DNA from: Amoebophrya sp. AT5.2
Lineage: Eukaryota; Sar; Dinophyceae; Syndiniales; Amoebophryaceae
Reading direction: 5' to 3'
DNA length: 24,221 nt
Assembly: GCA_005223375.1 (NCBI GenBank)
Contig: RXOD01004312.1
Coordinates: 1 to 24,221 of the forward strand
The first letter of the stretch is position 1; each line of letters starts with the position of its first letter. The notes under the pieces were generated by a model, which saw only the letters and a list, made by a program, of their open reading frames with translations, was not told where the DNA came from and searched no databases. The translations under genes were made by a program, and so were the position numbers. This document shows, one piece after another, positions 9,572 to 18,089 of this stretch.

Positions 9572-11168
9572 CTATCGACTTTGCCTCCCGCCAAATGCGC
9601 CGGAAAGTCCAGCCAAAACTCCCGGACCACCCCCCGCCCGGGCACTGGTTGCAGCTCGTGCAAATTGCCTGGGATCCGTGTCCTTTCGATGGCTTGTTGG
9701 GATCGGATGCTCTCCTCTTCTGGTTCCGTTCTTTTCTTCGCACGTTCGCGCAGTCGCCTCTAGCGCGTGGCGAAATCGGCGGCCCGCATAGAATGTCATG
9801 TCTCGCGGGATCGACACGCGGTCGCGCACGTAGCGCAACCCCCCGCCCGCATCGGCAGAAAGTGGGCCTTGGATTTCGAGCACGCCGCCAGCTTCCTCCT
9901 CTGCGCGCACAGCTGCGGCCAGCGCCGCACGCAAGCCCTGTTCATATTTGTTATAGCTGTGTCACCAGGCACATAAACGGGGAAAAATGAGTAGTGCACC
10001 GAAACAACGAAATCCCAACAAAGCAATTTCTACTACCTCAGCGCCCGCCCCCTCTGCTTCCGCTTGCTCTTGCAGCAATCCTGTGAGCACGCACCGCAGC
10101 CCCACATCGAAACCCTCCGCCTGGCCGTACGGATTTACGGCCTGCACGTTTTTCCAATGGCGCGCCACCCGGTAGACGATTTCCAATCGCGCATCCCTCG
10201 GTTCCGCGTACGCAGATTCGCTCACCTCGACTCCCACTGGTACACCCTCCTCCAAGTTCGCTGCGCCGTTCACTGAGCGAATCTTTCCCTCCGACGCGCC
10301 GCTGCCAAACTGGCACCCGCCCAGCTGCGGCGGCAGATCGTGGACGTGCGTGTGGAAATCCGATTTGGTTCCGCGGTACACCTCTTTTGCCTCCATGGCT
10401 GTCGAGCACAGGGTGCTCCTTGCGCAGCTGAAACCCCTTGTAATAGTACAGCGACGCGCACATTCGTTCCAGAAAAGGCGCCAGCACGCAATCTGCTACC
10501 GTGAGCGTGTCTCCCCCCAGCACCAACGGCCCACCGTTTTTTGCGATTAGCTTTTCCAGTTCCCGCCCCGCTTGCTGGAACCCTTGCTTGCCCTCCGCAT
10601 CCGGACAATATGGGCTGCACAACCACTCGCACCACGCGGAAAACAGCCGGCGCTCGAGTTTTCGCCCCTGCGTCACGCGCGGATCGCCAAAGGAGATGCC
10701 GTTGAGGGGGCCAAATGCCTTTTCCAGCTCGACCAAAATGTCGTCCGACTCCGTGACGAAACGGGTCACGGCTCGGCTCGGCCCCTCTTTCCCTGGTTCT
10801 GCAGAAGTAGGCGTCTGGCCCTCTTCGAAAAACCCGAGCGCCGGCAACATCCCACTCGGCACCAGCTTCTTGTACCACGCTTCCTTTTGGCCGTAGCAAA
10901 ACATGGTCACTTTGCGCACCTCGTAGGGCACGCGCTTCTCCTCCAGAAAGAGCCAAACCTTCTGGCAGTACGGACACCAGGCGTGGTTGTCGCGGAAAAG
11001 CACCACCTTCGGTTGCGGCTGGCCGAAAAGTCGGCGCGTGCTGTGCGAGTTGGTGGGACCATTTATGCCGTCTGGAACCTGGTAGACTGCATCGACGATG
11101 CGTTGGAGCGACTTCCACGACAGCGCCAGCTGTTGCGTGGCGCGATTCGCAGCCGTAGCGATAGTCAT
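9572..11168 (-). CDS. glutathione S-transferase family protein (CPYC type), frame broken near 10397
   Basis: Start ATG is at 11168. Segment 11168-10398 encodes the thioredoxin-fold N-domain, with [20 protein letters not shown] (CPYC at residues 65-68) and VPSGMLPAL, the glutathione-site Pro loop. The start of the helical C-domain follows ([20 protein letters not shown]). The frame then shifts. Segment 10396-10037 continues with [19 protein letters not shown], a signature of the GSTs of plants, algae and cyanobacteria as I know them. A 99-bp intron (10036-9938, donor GAG|GTAGTAGA, acceptor AACAG|GGC) leads to exon 9937-9572, with [14 protein letters not shown], the usual C-terminal block. At the break the family normally has a Trp-Phe-X-Ala segment between the conserved Leu-Asp and Met-Glu; here GAC-AGC-C-ATG is too short, as if 8 or 11 bases were missing. 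Either the allele is damaged or the assembly has an error. Conservation on both sides argues for a recent event. Confidence 0.8.
9938..10036 (-). other. GST intron, 99 bp
   Basis: The donor is GAG|GTAGTAGA and the acceptor ATGAACAG|GGCTTG, phase 0 on both sides. It joins a linker rich in Glu, Ala and Gly to the C-terminal exon carrying VSIPRDM. This is the shortest inferred intron in the window. Confidence 0.65.
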
Positions 11169-12032
11169 GGCGAGAGTTCGTAACTAAGGGGGTATCTTCA
11201 GTAATATCTAGTGCCAATAATATGTCGTGAGACGCTTGGTGGTCGTGCTCGTGCTGGAGCTGGTGGTTCTTGTGGTACTTTTTTTGTTAACTCCCACAAA
11301 TGGGCTCAAAAGTGATCGACTCCTGGGGTAGAAGCACGATTGAATGTGGAATTGGAATTTCAAGCCGGTATATCGTGGTAGAGGCGGGCTGCAACCTCGA
11401 GCTCGAGCAGATGAGGACATGCGCTTCTTTCATCAGAATCATGACATTTATTTTTACTCGCGCGCTAAACGTCCTGGTAAACCAGAGAAACCGAACAAAC
11501 AGCCAATGAATATCTCAACGCTCATCGCTGACCTTGCCTATTGAGACCGTTCGTTGTTCTTCTCCGACAGAGTTTTGCCGTCGTTAGACCAGCAAATCGA
11601 ACTCGAAGCGAACTTCTTTGGTTACGTTTCTATCTGTCTCTGTCACGAATCGGAATCGTGCGTCGTGGAAGATACAGACATCACGATCTTCCGCGCCCGC
11701 CGAGAGGGTTTCGAACGCAGCGTGAGACGACCCCGAGGCATCCATCGTCGTGATCGCGGTGTCGCCCGGCTGACTACGGCGCTCCGCTTCGCTTCCTTAC
11801 TCCAACATCCACAGCGTGTTACCGCTACCCCTTGTGCCATCCATACGCGCTGTATTCCATGGATATGCGTCGTGCACGGCGGCGTATCTGGTAGAATTGA
11901 CGCGAGAGATTGATACGCCTCGCGGTCGTGCTCGAAGCGTTTAAGAAAGGCCAAGACACGGCGAGGGGCACAATTCATTAAGGGCACCGGATTACTACAC
12001 AAGGAGAAGACAACGCTAGAAAAAGTAGACGC
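11169..12032. other. intergenic, 0.86 kb
   Basis: This lies between the GST start and the 3' end of the small membrane-protein gene. A CCAGCTCCAGCACGAGCACG-like stretch (read on the minus strand near 11240-11262) is low-complexity. Frames on both strands at 11554-12002 overlap but resemble no family I know. I cannot support a gene here. Confidence 0.4.
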
Positions 12033-12684
12033 TTACTTGACGCACCAGCCGCGGATGTACATGAACATGCCGAAGACGCAGCCAACGCTCGTGAGCCACA
12101 TACAAGCCACATCCATCTCGTATTCCTCCTGCTCCTCCGCAAGACCGGGCACCTCTCGCTGCGGTCGCATTTGCTTTAGCCGGTTGTAACTGTAGTGTGC
12201 GAGAGAAATTCTCACCTTGATACAGCTACACGAACTAACCCTGAGTAGAGCACCTACCGGTGTGTGTACTGTAGGAACCACCAATTGTAGCAGCTGAAAA
12301 GAAGCAAATTCATTCGAGAAGAAACATTGATTACAGGATGAGTTTCATCACTGGCCCGTGCTCCGGTCCCCAACACCCGCTCCCACGCAGTTTTCTTCCC
12401 TTGGCCATTTCGTGCGCGAGCACCTTTGTTGGCCAAAGCGGCGCAGCAACCGCACCATTGTGTCTGTCAGTGAGATGCGGAGCGTACGTTCGGAATTGTT
12501 TCGTAGGGAAGAGAAAGACGCAGCGAATTTCAACATTGGCTCCTTGTATACAGAATTCGAAGACACCCTGCAACCGAATGAATGAAACATCTTACATGTT
12601 CGTCGGCACACGCTCGTAGCCATTCGCCGGGTTGATCGTCTCGTAGTGCATGTGGCGCAACCGCGCCGCTGTTCTTCTCAACAT
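12033..12684 (-). CDS. small single-span, probably mitochondrial membrane protein (81 aa, 2 exons)
   Basis: Exon 1 is 12684-12596 and exon 2 is 12189-12033. The donor is AACAT|GTAAGATG and the acceptor CACTACAG|TTACAACC. Two bases plus one restore an Ile codon and keep the frame. The protein begins MLRRTAARLRHMHYE, Arg-rich and without acidic residues in the first 12, as in mitochondrial targeting peptides. A charged middle (AEEQEEYEMD) precedes one hydrophobic span at about residues 57-75, ending MYIRGWCVK. This layout is typical of small accessory subunits of respiratory complexes or ATP synthase in protists, but I cannot name it. The TAA stop overlaps a possible donor (CAA|GTAAGCG), so a further exon is possible though not needed. 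The 406-bp intron is the longest inferred here, and a hidden middle exon cannot be excluded. Confidence 0.55.
12190..12595 (-). other. intron of the small membrane-protein gene, 406 bp
   Basis: It has the only donor of the eleven with a standard GTAAG start (GTAAGATG). The acceptor follows CGCACACTACAG. Frames open inside it (12254-12573, three frames) have no family resemblance and are treated as chance. Confidence 0.5.
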
Positions 12685-13259
12685 GGTTTCGCCGGAGCTC
12701 TTTCCGCACCTATCCAACCACGGTTCGTTGTCCGCCAGGTGCGGAGCCGAAGCACCACCTTCGGCTGCACCGCACCAGGGGTATCAGAGGCGATGAGAGT
12801 TAGAGAGGCGACGCCTCAAGAAAATGCCATGTTGTGCTTCACAACGTACAACTAGTGATAGACGTGGATGAGACGAGGAATCGCAGAATCAATCGAAACC
12901 TATGCCTATCCTATGGAACTTCTAGGTACGCTCCTTCTCTCCCGTTGTTTGAAAGAAATACTCGATTTTTCTCTCGCGGCGTGTCTTCTCTCATTGACGC
13001 TTCTAGGCTCGCATTCTACGTTGATATCATTTTCTGTCCCCACCGTTTGCCGCGAACACCGGATTTGTTCCGCCAAACGGGCAAGCACCTCGTGCTTTGT
13101 CACGCTGCCGCGTCTCTTTTTTTGGTGGTTCGGTTCTTCGATCGATCAACTCACGCGTCGTTCATCTCCACGAAACGTCCAATTTGTCTCTGCAAATCAG
13201 CACTTTCCGTTCATCCGGCCAAATCAGTTTTCGTCCACCAAGGGCTAGGAATCACCCCT
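12685..13259. other. intergenic, 0.58 kb
   Basis: This lies between the small membrane-protein gene and the eL6 stop codon. No frame here looks like a gene. It should contain the promoter of the former and the 3' untranslated region of the latter. Confidence 0.4.
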
Positions 13260-14255
13260 TTAGAACTTGAGGTCGTGGGCCATCTGTCCGGCGGACAGAG
13301 CGAATTTGGACTTCAAGTACTTCTTGGTGACGGCATCCAGCTTGGGCAGGAGCTTAGCGTCCAGCTGAGCCTGGTCGCTCTTCTTTTCGGCGGACAGGGG
13401 AGTCTTCTTGGACTTGTCCATGAAGGCGGCGGTACCTGTGATGACGTGGATGACGTATGATGTTGCCGCTTGTATTGTTGTTTTCGTGGCAGACCGGGGC
13501 TGCTCAAATTCGCCAGAAGTATATAGATGGTGTGTCACATCGTCTACTTCCTAGTGGAGCTCTTCTGCCTAGAGTCGCGGAAGATTCCTCGCGAAAACTG
13601 TGGCACGAGGACGATAATGGTACTGGTAGGTCCTATTCTGAACTTTGTTCAAACGAAGTTGGTAGTACCCTTGTTCTTCTTTGTCTTGTCCTCCCGTTTG
13701 AAGTACTCGTCGGTGAACTTCTTGGTGTCGATGCCGGACACATCAATCTTGGTGGAAGTAGCAATAACGTACCGGGCGTTCATGCGGCGAAGCGGAATGC
13801 CGTTGACCTTGTACGGTCCGGTCACCAGCAACAAACCTGATTTTGGGATATCGGAATCGGTTACTAAGCCGAGGAGCTAGTCATCCTTCGCGCGACTAAA
13901 CTCTGATGTACCAATCAAATACAAATCCTGCTTTAGCTGGCTGCATATACTTGTGATAGGCACCGGCACCGGCTCTAAGCCAGACCCTTTCTGCTAAATT
14001 AGCGATCGCGAGTTGGGCGATATTTTGCGACGGGAATCCTTCCAAAAAAACCATCCAAAACATGTAAGTACCGCTCTTCTCCAGCTGCTTGAGGACGATG
14101 ACGCGGCTGCCACGAAACTGGCCGGTAAGCGCGATAGCGACGGTTCCCGGGGTGAGGGATTTGCGAAGCTTCTGCGGCTTGTTTTTCGTGGTCTTGCGAA
14201 CACTCTTGGCCTTCGAGACCACCTGGCTCAGCTTGATTTGGTTAACGAGCACCAT
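13260..14255 (-). CDS. RPL6: 60S ribosomal protein eL6 (3 exons, 175 aa)
   Basis: Exons are 14255-14072, 13836-13669 and 13435-13260, totalling 176 codons including TAA. The protein is a component of the large cytosolic ribosomal subunit. Hallmarks are [20 protein letters not shown] (residues about 27-46), the RG/SR loop of the SH3-like barrel, [23 protein letters not shown] and TDEYFKRE, followed by a Lys-rich tail ending in LKF, all at the expected spacing. Its length equals that of yeast eL6 (about 176) and is shorter than the N-terminally extended animal form. I chose the ATG at 14255; an in-frame ATG lies 21 bases upstream at 14276. Just upstream the minus strand reads GGGCCGGCAG, which could be a 3' splice site for a 5' untranslated intron or for a trans-spliced leader; that is inference. 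The gene lies between a small membrane-protein gene and SCO1, with no functional link. Confidence 0.93.
13436..13668 (-). other. RPL6 intron 2, 233 bp, donor GTACTACC
   Basis: The donor is AAGG|GTACTACC and the acceptor ATCACAG|GTACCGCC. The join gives Lys-Asn-Lys-Gly-Thr in frame. Both junctions carry GGTAC, so GGTAC is repeated directly at the two ends. Near the donor lies a 20-bp imperfect palindrome (13645-13664). Confidence 0.85.
13837..14071 (-). other. RPL6 intron 1, 235 bp, donor GTACTTAC
   Basis: The donor is GAGCG|GTACTTACATG and the acceptor AAATCAG|GTTTG. The join restores Ser-Gly-Leu-Leu-Leu-Val-Thr-Gly-Pro, as expected from eL6. The first eight intron bases equal those of the intron starting at 1237 in another gene. 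Confidence 0.88.
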
Positions 14256-15541
14256 GATTTCTGCCGGCCCTACCACTACCGATTTGAACGCGGATCGATG
14301 AACCTACCCTCAAGTCCCTGGAGTAGTGATGAAAAGTGGAAAGAATCGGTACAGTCGTTGTAGTAGCGTTTGCATGTTGGAAGAATTACCAATACCAGGT
14401 GAGACAGAGAACTGATTTAGCTCTACAGTACCGTCAGCGAGCAGGCGATTTAGATCGCAGTAGGGATCAGTGATTTTCACGAGGATCTGAATCGGGATCA
14501 GTTGCACGAAAAGTGACATTCAGATCAATTCACAAGGGATCAACCAGAGACATCTGTTCCAGAGTGAGTGTGTCACGAGTCACGGCTGAATCAGATCACG
14601 AACATAGATGAAGCAGGCGACACTGGTGAAACCGACCGTAGCAGTCACACAACGAGACCGGACTGGAGGAGCTGCACCTTATGCCAGACTAGATGCCGAT
14701 GTTGCTGAATTACATTGCGCAATTACAGGTCCAACAGGAACAGATAAACCCGAAATCTAGGCGCTGCGCAAGCACTCGCGAACGCCAACGACACCTGGGG
14801 AAACGACATGAAGTCTTCCTCTGGGCCCGCTTTCGACTTTAGATTTTTAGATTTCAGCAGTGGTATCTGCACAAATGACCCATCCAGAGCTCACTTCCAA
14901 TTCCTTTGAAAGTTTCGCTTGCGTCAGCGTCATTGGCCTAGTATAGTAACCGTACTACATTCATTCGACCCCCTACGAAAAAGAAAACAGTCCGCGGATT
15001 CACGATGACACGCAGCCCTCATTGATATGTCAGGACCACCGCACCAGCTCAAAAAGGCTCAGCTGGCAGTCCTTGCAGGGCCTTCCGCTTTTCCACCATC
15101 TTGCACCCCGACCAAATTTAGATTCGTTGGGTACGTCGTGTGGCGAGACCGACCTGATCCAGGGGTTGAGGCCCGCATGATGTTACGACCCTATCGAAGG
15201 TAAGCATCTTCGACTCTTGCCTCCGCTTAGTCGTGCGCACTGCCACTGCTGCCATCTGATAAGAACGCCGCCGAAGCTCACGCATTTTCATTCGTCGTCG
15301 TATGGCCAGAAAGGAAACGAATGAGCCCCTACTCAGAGTTGTATCACCGCTTCAAGGCATCTTTCGCCGCAACATCACACGCCAGCTTTGTGCACGCGCA
15401 CGCAGCGTGAGGCACGCGCACGGACTCCTGGGTGATTTTCGTCGTGATACTTCGTTCCTGCGCCTGTCGACGTCGCGGATGAAGAAATTTATCTTGTGGA
15501 CATCCGCAATCACATACCGCACCCTCACGCAGGTCCTGCCG
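14256..15541. other. intergenic, 1.29 kb
   Basis: This lies between the 5' end of RPL6 and the 3' end of SCO1. The motif GGGATCA occurs three times, at 14463, 14494 and 14536, in a GATC-rich patch 210-290 bp upstream of the RPL6 start. The plus-strand frame 15302-15613 overlaps the SCO1 end antisense and shows no family resemblance. No gene is supported. Confidence 0.4.
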
Positions 15542-16969
15542 CTAGTCCACGTTGCTGTTTGCGTCGTATTTGCCCTTTTGAAACTTGCCCTGGTCGACCA
15601 GAATTTGCGCTGATATCTTGTTCACGATCTCGCCCGACGTCATGTTTTTCCCGAAGAAGTCGACGAATTTTCCGTTTCGGTCCATGAGGTACTGGATGAT
15701 GGAATGGTCGACGAGGTAGTCTTCGCCGTCAGCACGGATCCCCTCGTTGTAGTAGACGCGGAACGAGCGCGTGACCTTCTTGATCATCTCCGGCGTGCCG
15801 GTGAAGCCCTGCAGGCGCGGATGAAACTCGGAGCAGTAGGAGTCGACCTGAGCAGAGCCCGTGGATTCTCTTTCTTGTGGTTCGTGTTCTTCAAAAGATC
15901 AAGATCATATTCTTTCATATTAATTTTAAGTATAGTGTTGTTCTTCCCGACCAATCGCTGAAGACAGAGCGCGGTACCTGTGCAACGGTATCCCTCCCGG
16001 GATCTACCGAGATGAAAATTGGCTCCACGAGCTGCTCGTGAAACATTTTGTCGAGTTTTTCAACCACTATGCGCTGCTTTTCCATTTCCTCGGGGCAAAC
16101 ATCTGGACAGTACGAAAACCCGAAGTAGACGAGCTGGTACTTCCCACGGAAATCCGCACTCGTCACCTTTGTTGATGTTCGTTGTGTGTTGTGGATGCAT
16201 GTGGATGTCGATGTGGAGTTGCTTCTTCTAGGACGGTCGCTGCTGGTAGTGACGAGGAAGCGGCAAAAATAAGTTCATGTTCATCGACGTCATCGCACGC
16301 TTCCTATCCCTTGAGCTGAGGCTCTCATCTTCTCGTGCTACTGTAACTGCAGCTGCGATTGCGCACCATACTCGTGTACGGGGTGCATATCCAAAGTGAA
16401 GAAGCAGATGGTGGCACACTACTTGTTGGTAGTGGAGGTAGAAGGCCTTGTACTAGTTTCCCGGTCCGGTCGTAGAGCGTCCACGGCCCGCCGAGTTTCG
16501 GTGTCCCGATGCTCTCCTGCTCCACGATCGCCGCTCGCTGTCGCTTCATCATGTTCTTCGACAGGTAATCCAAAAACCAGAACATGCCCATCCCGAAGAA
16601 CACCGTAAAAGCGCAGCCCTGGTAGGTGAAGTAGGCGTGTCCGGCTAGTCGCTGCCGGTTCTCGCGATGGCTGTGGCCTTTCGGCGTGACCATGTCGGAG
16701 GCGAGACCGGGCGCCACATTTTGCGTCTTCAAGAACCGCTTCTGGCACGTCGTGAGATAGAAGAATTCCCGTCTCGCGCCGGAAGATGAAGACGAGGACG
16801 ACGACGACCTCGACGAGGACCCAGATCTTAGGACCGACTTCAGGAGCAGCTCTCGTGCCCAGCTCGGTGCTGCTGCTGATGTCGGTCGAACACCATTTCC
16901 CCGCGCTGCAGCTCCTCTCAACACCGGCCGCACCGCTGGACAACTTGAAGTAGCGCGTCCGAGACTCAT
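15542..16969 (-). CDS. SCO1: SCO1/SenC family mitochondrial copper chaperone (3 exons, 336 aa)
   Basis: Exons are 16969-16454, 16166-15978 and 15847-15542; all are in phase 0. SCO proteins deliver copper to the CuA centre of cytochrome c oxidase in the mitochondrial inner membrane. The N-terminus (residues 1-50) is rich in Arg, Ala and Ser, like a targeting peptide. A Ser run follows at 51-63, then one membrane span at about 115-137 (FTVFFGMGMFWFLDYL). The thioredoxin-like domain has GKYQLVYFGFSYCPDVCPEE, with copper ligands Cys192 and Cys196, then FISVDPGRDT and YLVDHSI with His283 as the third ligand. FTGTPEMI precedes the His loop as in the family. All three ligands are present, so it should be functional. 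The start at 16969 is the first ATG in frame; a GTG lies five codons upstream and is not needed. Confidence 0.95.
15848..15977 (-). other. SCO1 intron 2, 130 bp, donor GTACCGCG
   Basis: The donor is GCACAG|GTACCGCG and the acceptor GCTCAG|GTCGAC. The join gives Thr-Val-Ala-Gln-Val-Asp-Ser-Tyr-Cys, as expected before the FTGT block. CAG|GT occurs at both ends. Confidence 0.85.
16167..16453 (-). other. SCO1 intron 1, 287 bp, donor GTACAAGG
   Basis: The donor is AAACTA|GTACAAGG and the acceptor CAACAAAG|GTGACG. The join restores Arg-Thr-Gly-Lys-Leu-Val-Thr-Ser-Ala-Asp-Phe-Arg-Gly-Lys, the usual entry to the SCO fold. Confidence 0.85.
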
Positions 16970-18089
16970 TTTGGGACAGAACACGAACGAACACGAAGAG
17001 CCGGCTCCCGAGTAAGTACAACTTACGCAAAACTAACAACACGGTAAGGGTAAATCTAAATGATAAAGCGTCTAGGAAACCTGAAAAGTTGAATTTGAGC
17101 TGGAACTGGACCTCCTGGAGCTGGTCCCGGTGTAGTCTTTCAGTTCTACCAAGTGCACTGCTAGCTGCAACCGCTCCGCACTCGTCTCTTGTGCGCACGT
17201 TTTCTTGCTCAAAGCAAGCGCAACATCCGAACGCGTTGCTCTCCGCGCTTCCAGTTCATCCACCTCGACCTCCTGGCATTCGAGGCCCTAGCTAGCTGCA
17301 TCGGGATCGGCATCTACGAATAGCAAAATCTTCACGTTCGTGCACGAATAATTCTCGTACCCGTCGCAGTTGTTTTAGTGATAATTAACGGATCGTCACC
17401 GTATCACAACTTCTCGCTTTGATAGTGCTACCCTACCAATTCATTCGCGGCTTGCGCTTCGCTGGGTAGCCCAAGCCCTGTAGCTGTTATTATTGAGTTT
17501 TGGAAATGCCCATTTACCACTCTCTAATTTCATCTTCTTGTAGGTAGCTTCTATTTTTTTATGTCTGCAGTTACTGCAGCCTGCGATCCTTTTTCCAGCT
17601 CCATGTAGAAATGGGTTACCACGCGGTCTCCGACGTGCGTACACGTTACGCTATGCTTTTATTTCATGCTCGTGGGTCCAGTGAACTAGCATGAGCAACA
17701 CGTCGACGTCTTGTGACGATTCTTAAATCGCTAAGGCAAAGGCAGCTATCCCGCATACATTTAAATTTCAAAGAGTGTGAGAGAGCGAAAATTTCGGTTT
17801 GGCAGAAGTTCGAGAGTTTTAGAAGGCAGCTGGGTAAGGACGCGCCAACGAAAATAGACATGCGTTGACCTTCGAAGGCGGACACAACAGGCGACCAGCG
17901 GGCACGACGTCTCGGAGACTGATAAACCAGCCCAAGGGGAAAAGGGAAGGCTATCGCTAATAGTACACGAGGCAGTGTCGTCCTAAGTACAACTTTCTGT
18001 CGACTTTTTACGTCTACCTTGCGGTTCTTCTGCGGATCCGGCCGAGGTTGAACTCAGTCCAGACTACTCACTGCCACTGCGTTTCCATA
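16970..18089. other. intergenic, 1.12 kb, with possible extra exons
   Basis: This lies between the SCO1 start and the end of the 845-codon gene. A GTACTTAC donor word sits at 17019-17012 (minus) in a short hairpin, GTAAGT-ACA-ACTTAC, but no matching acceptor restores a frame. A minus-strand frame at 17072-17286 encodes a charged helical segment (VDELEARRATRSDVALALSK) and ends at TAG. It could be an orphan 3' exon or a chance frame. Nothing else is supported. Confidence 0.35.

Noticed and set aside
9373..9990. Plus-strand frame of 205 codons
   Set aside because: It is antisense to the GST C-terminal exon, which carries the family block VSIPRDM on the minus strand.
10397..10412. An 11-nt GT...AG mini-intron (GTGCTCGACAG) explaining the GST frame break
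   Set aside because: Removing 11 bases does not restore the frame to the downstream Met-Glu-Ala segment and would delete conserved residues.
16419..17198. Long minus-strand frame of 259 codons over SCO1 exon 1
   Set aside because: It is a frame shadow of the SCO1 first exon, whose own frame continues into the CxxxC domain.
17433..17477. Tiny minus-strand exon encoding GLGYPAKRKPRMNW after CTACAG
   Set aside because: It looks protein-like, but no upstream exon with a matching donor and phase was found; 15 codons can be open by chance.
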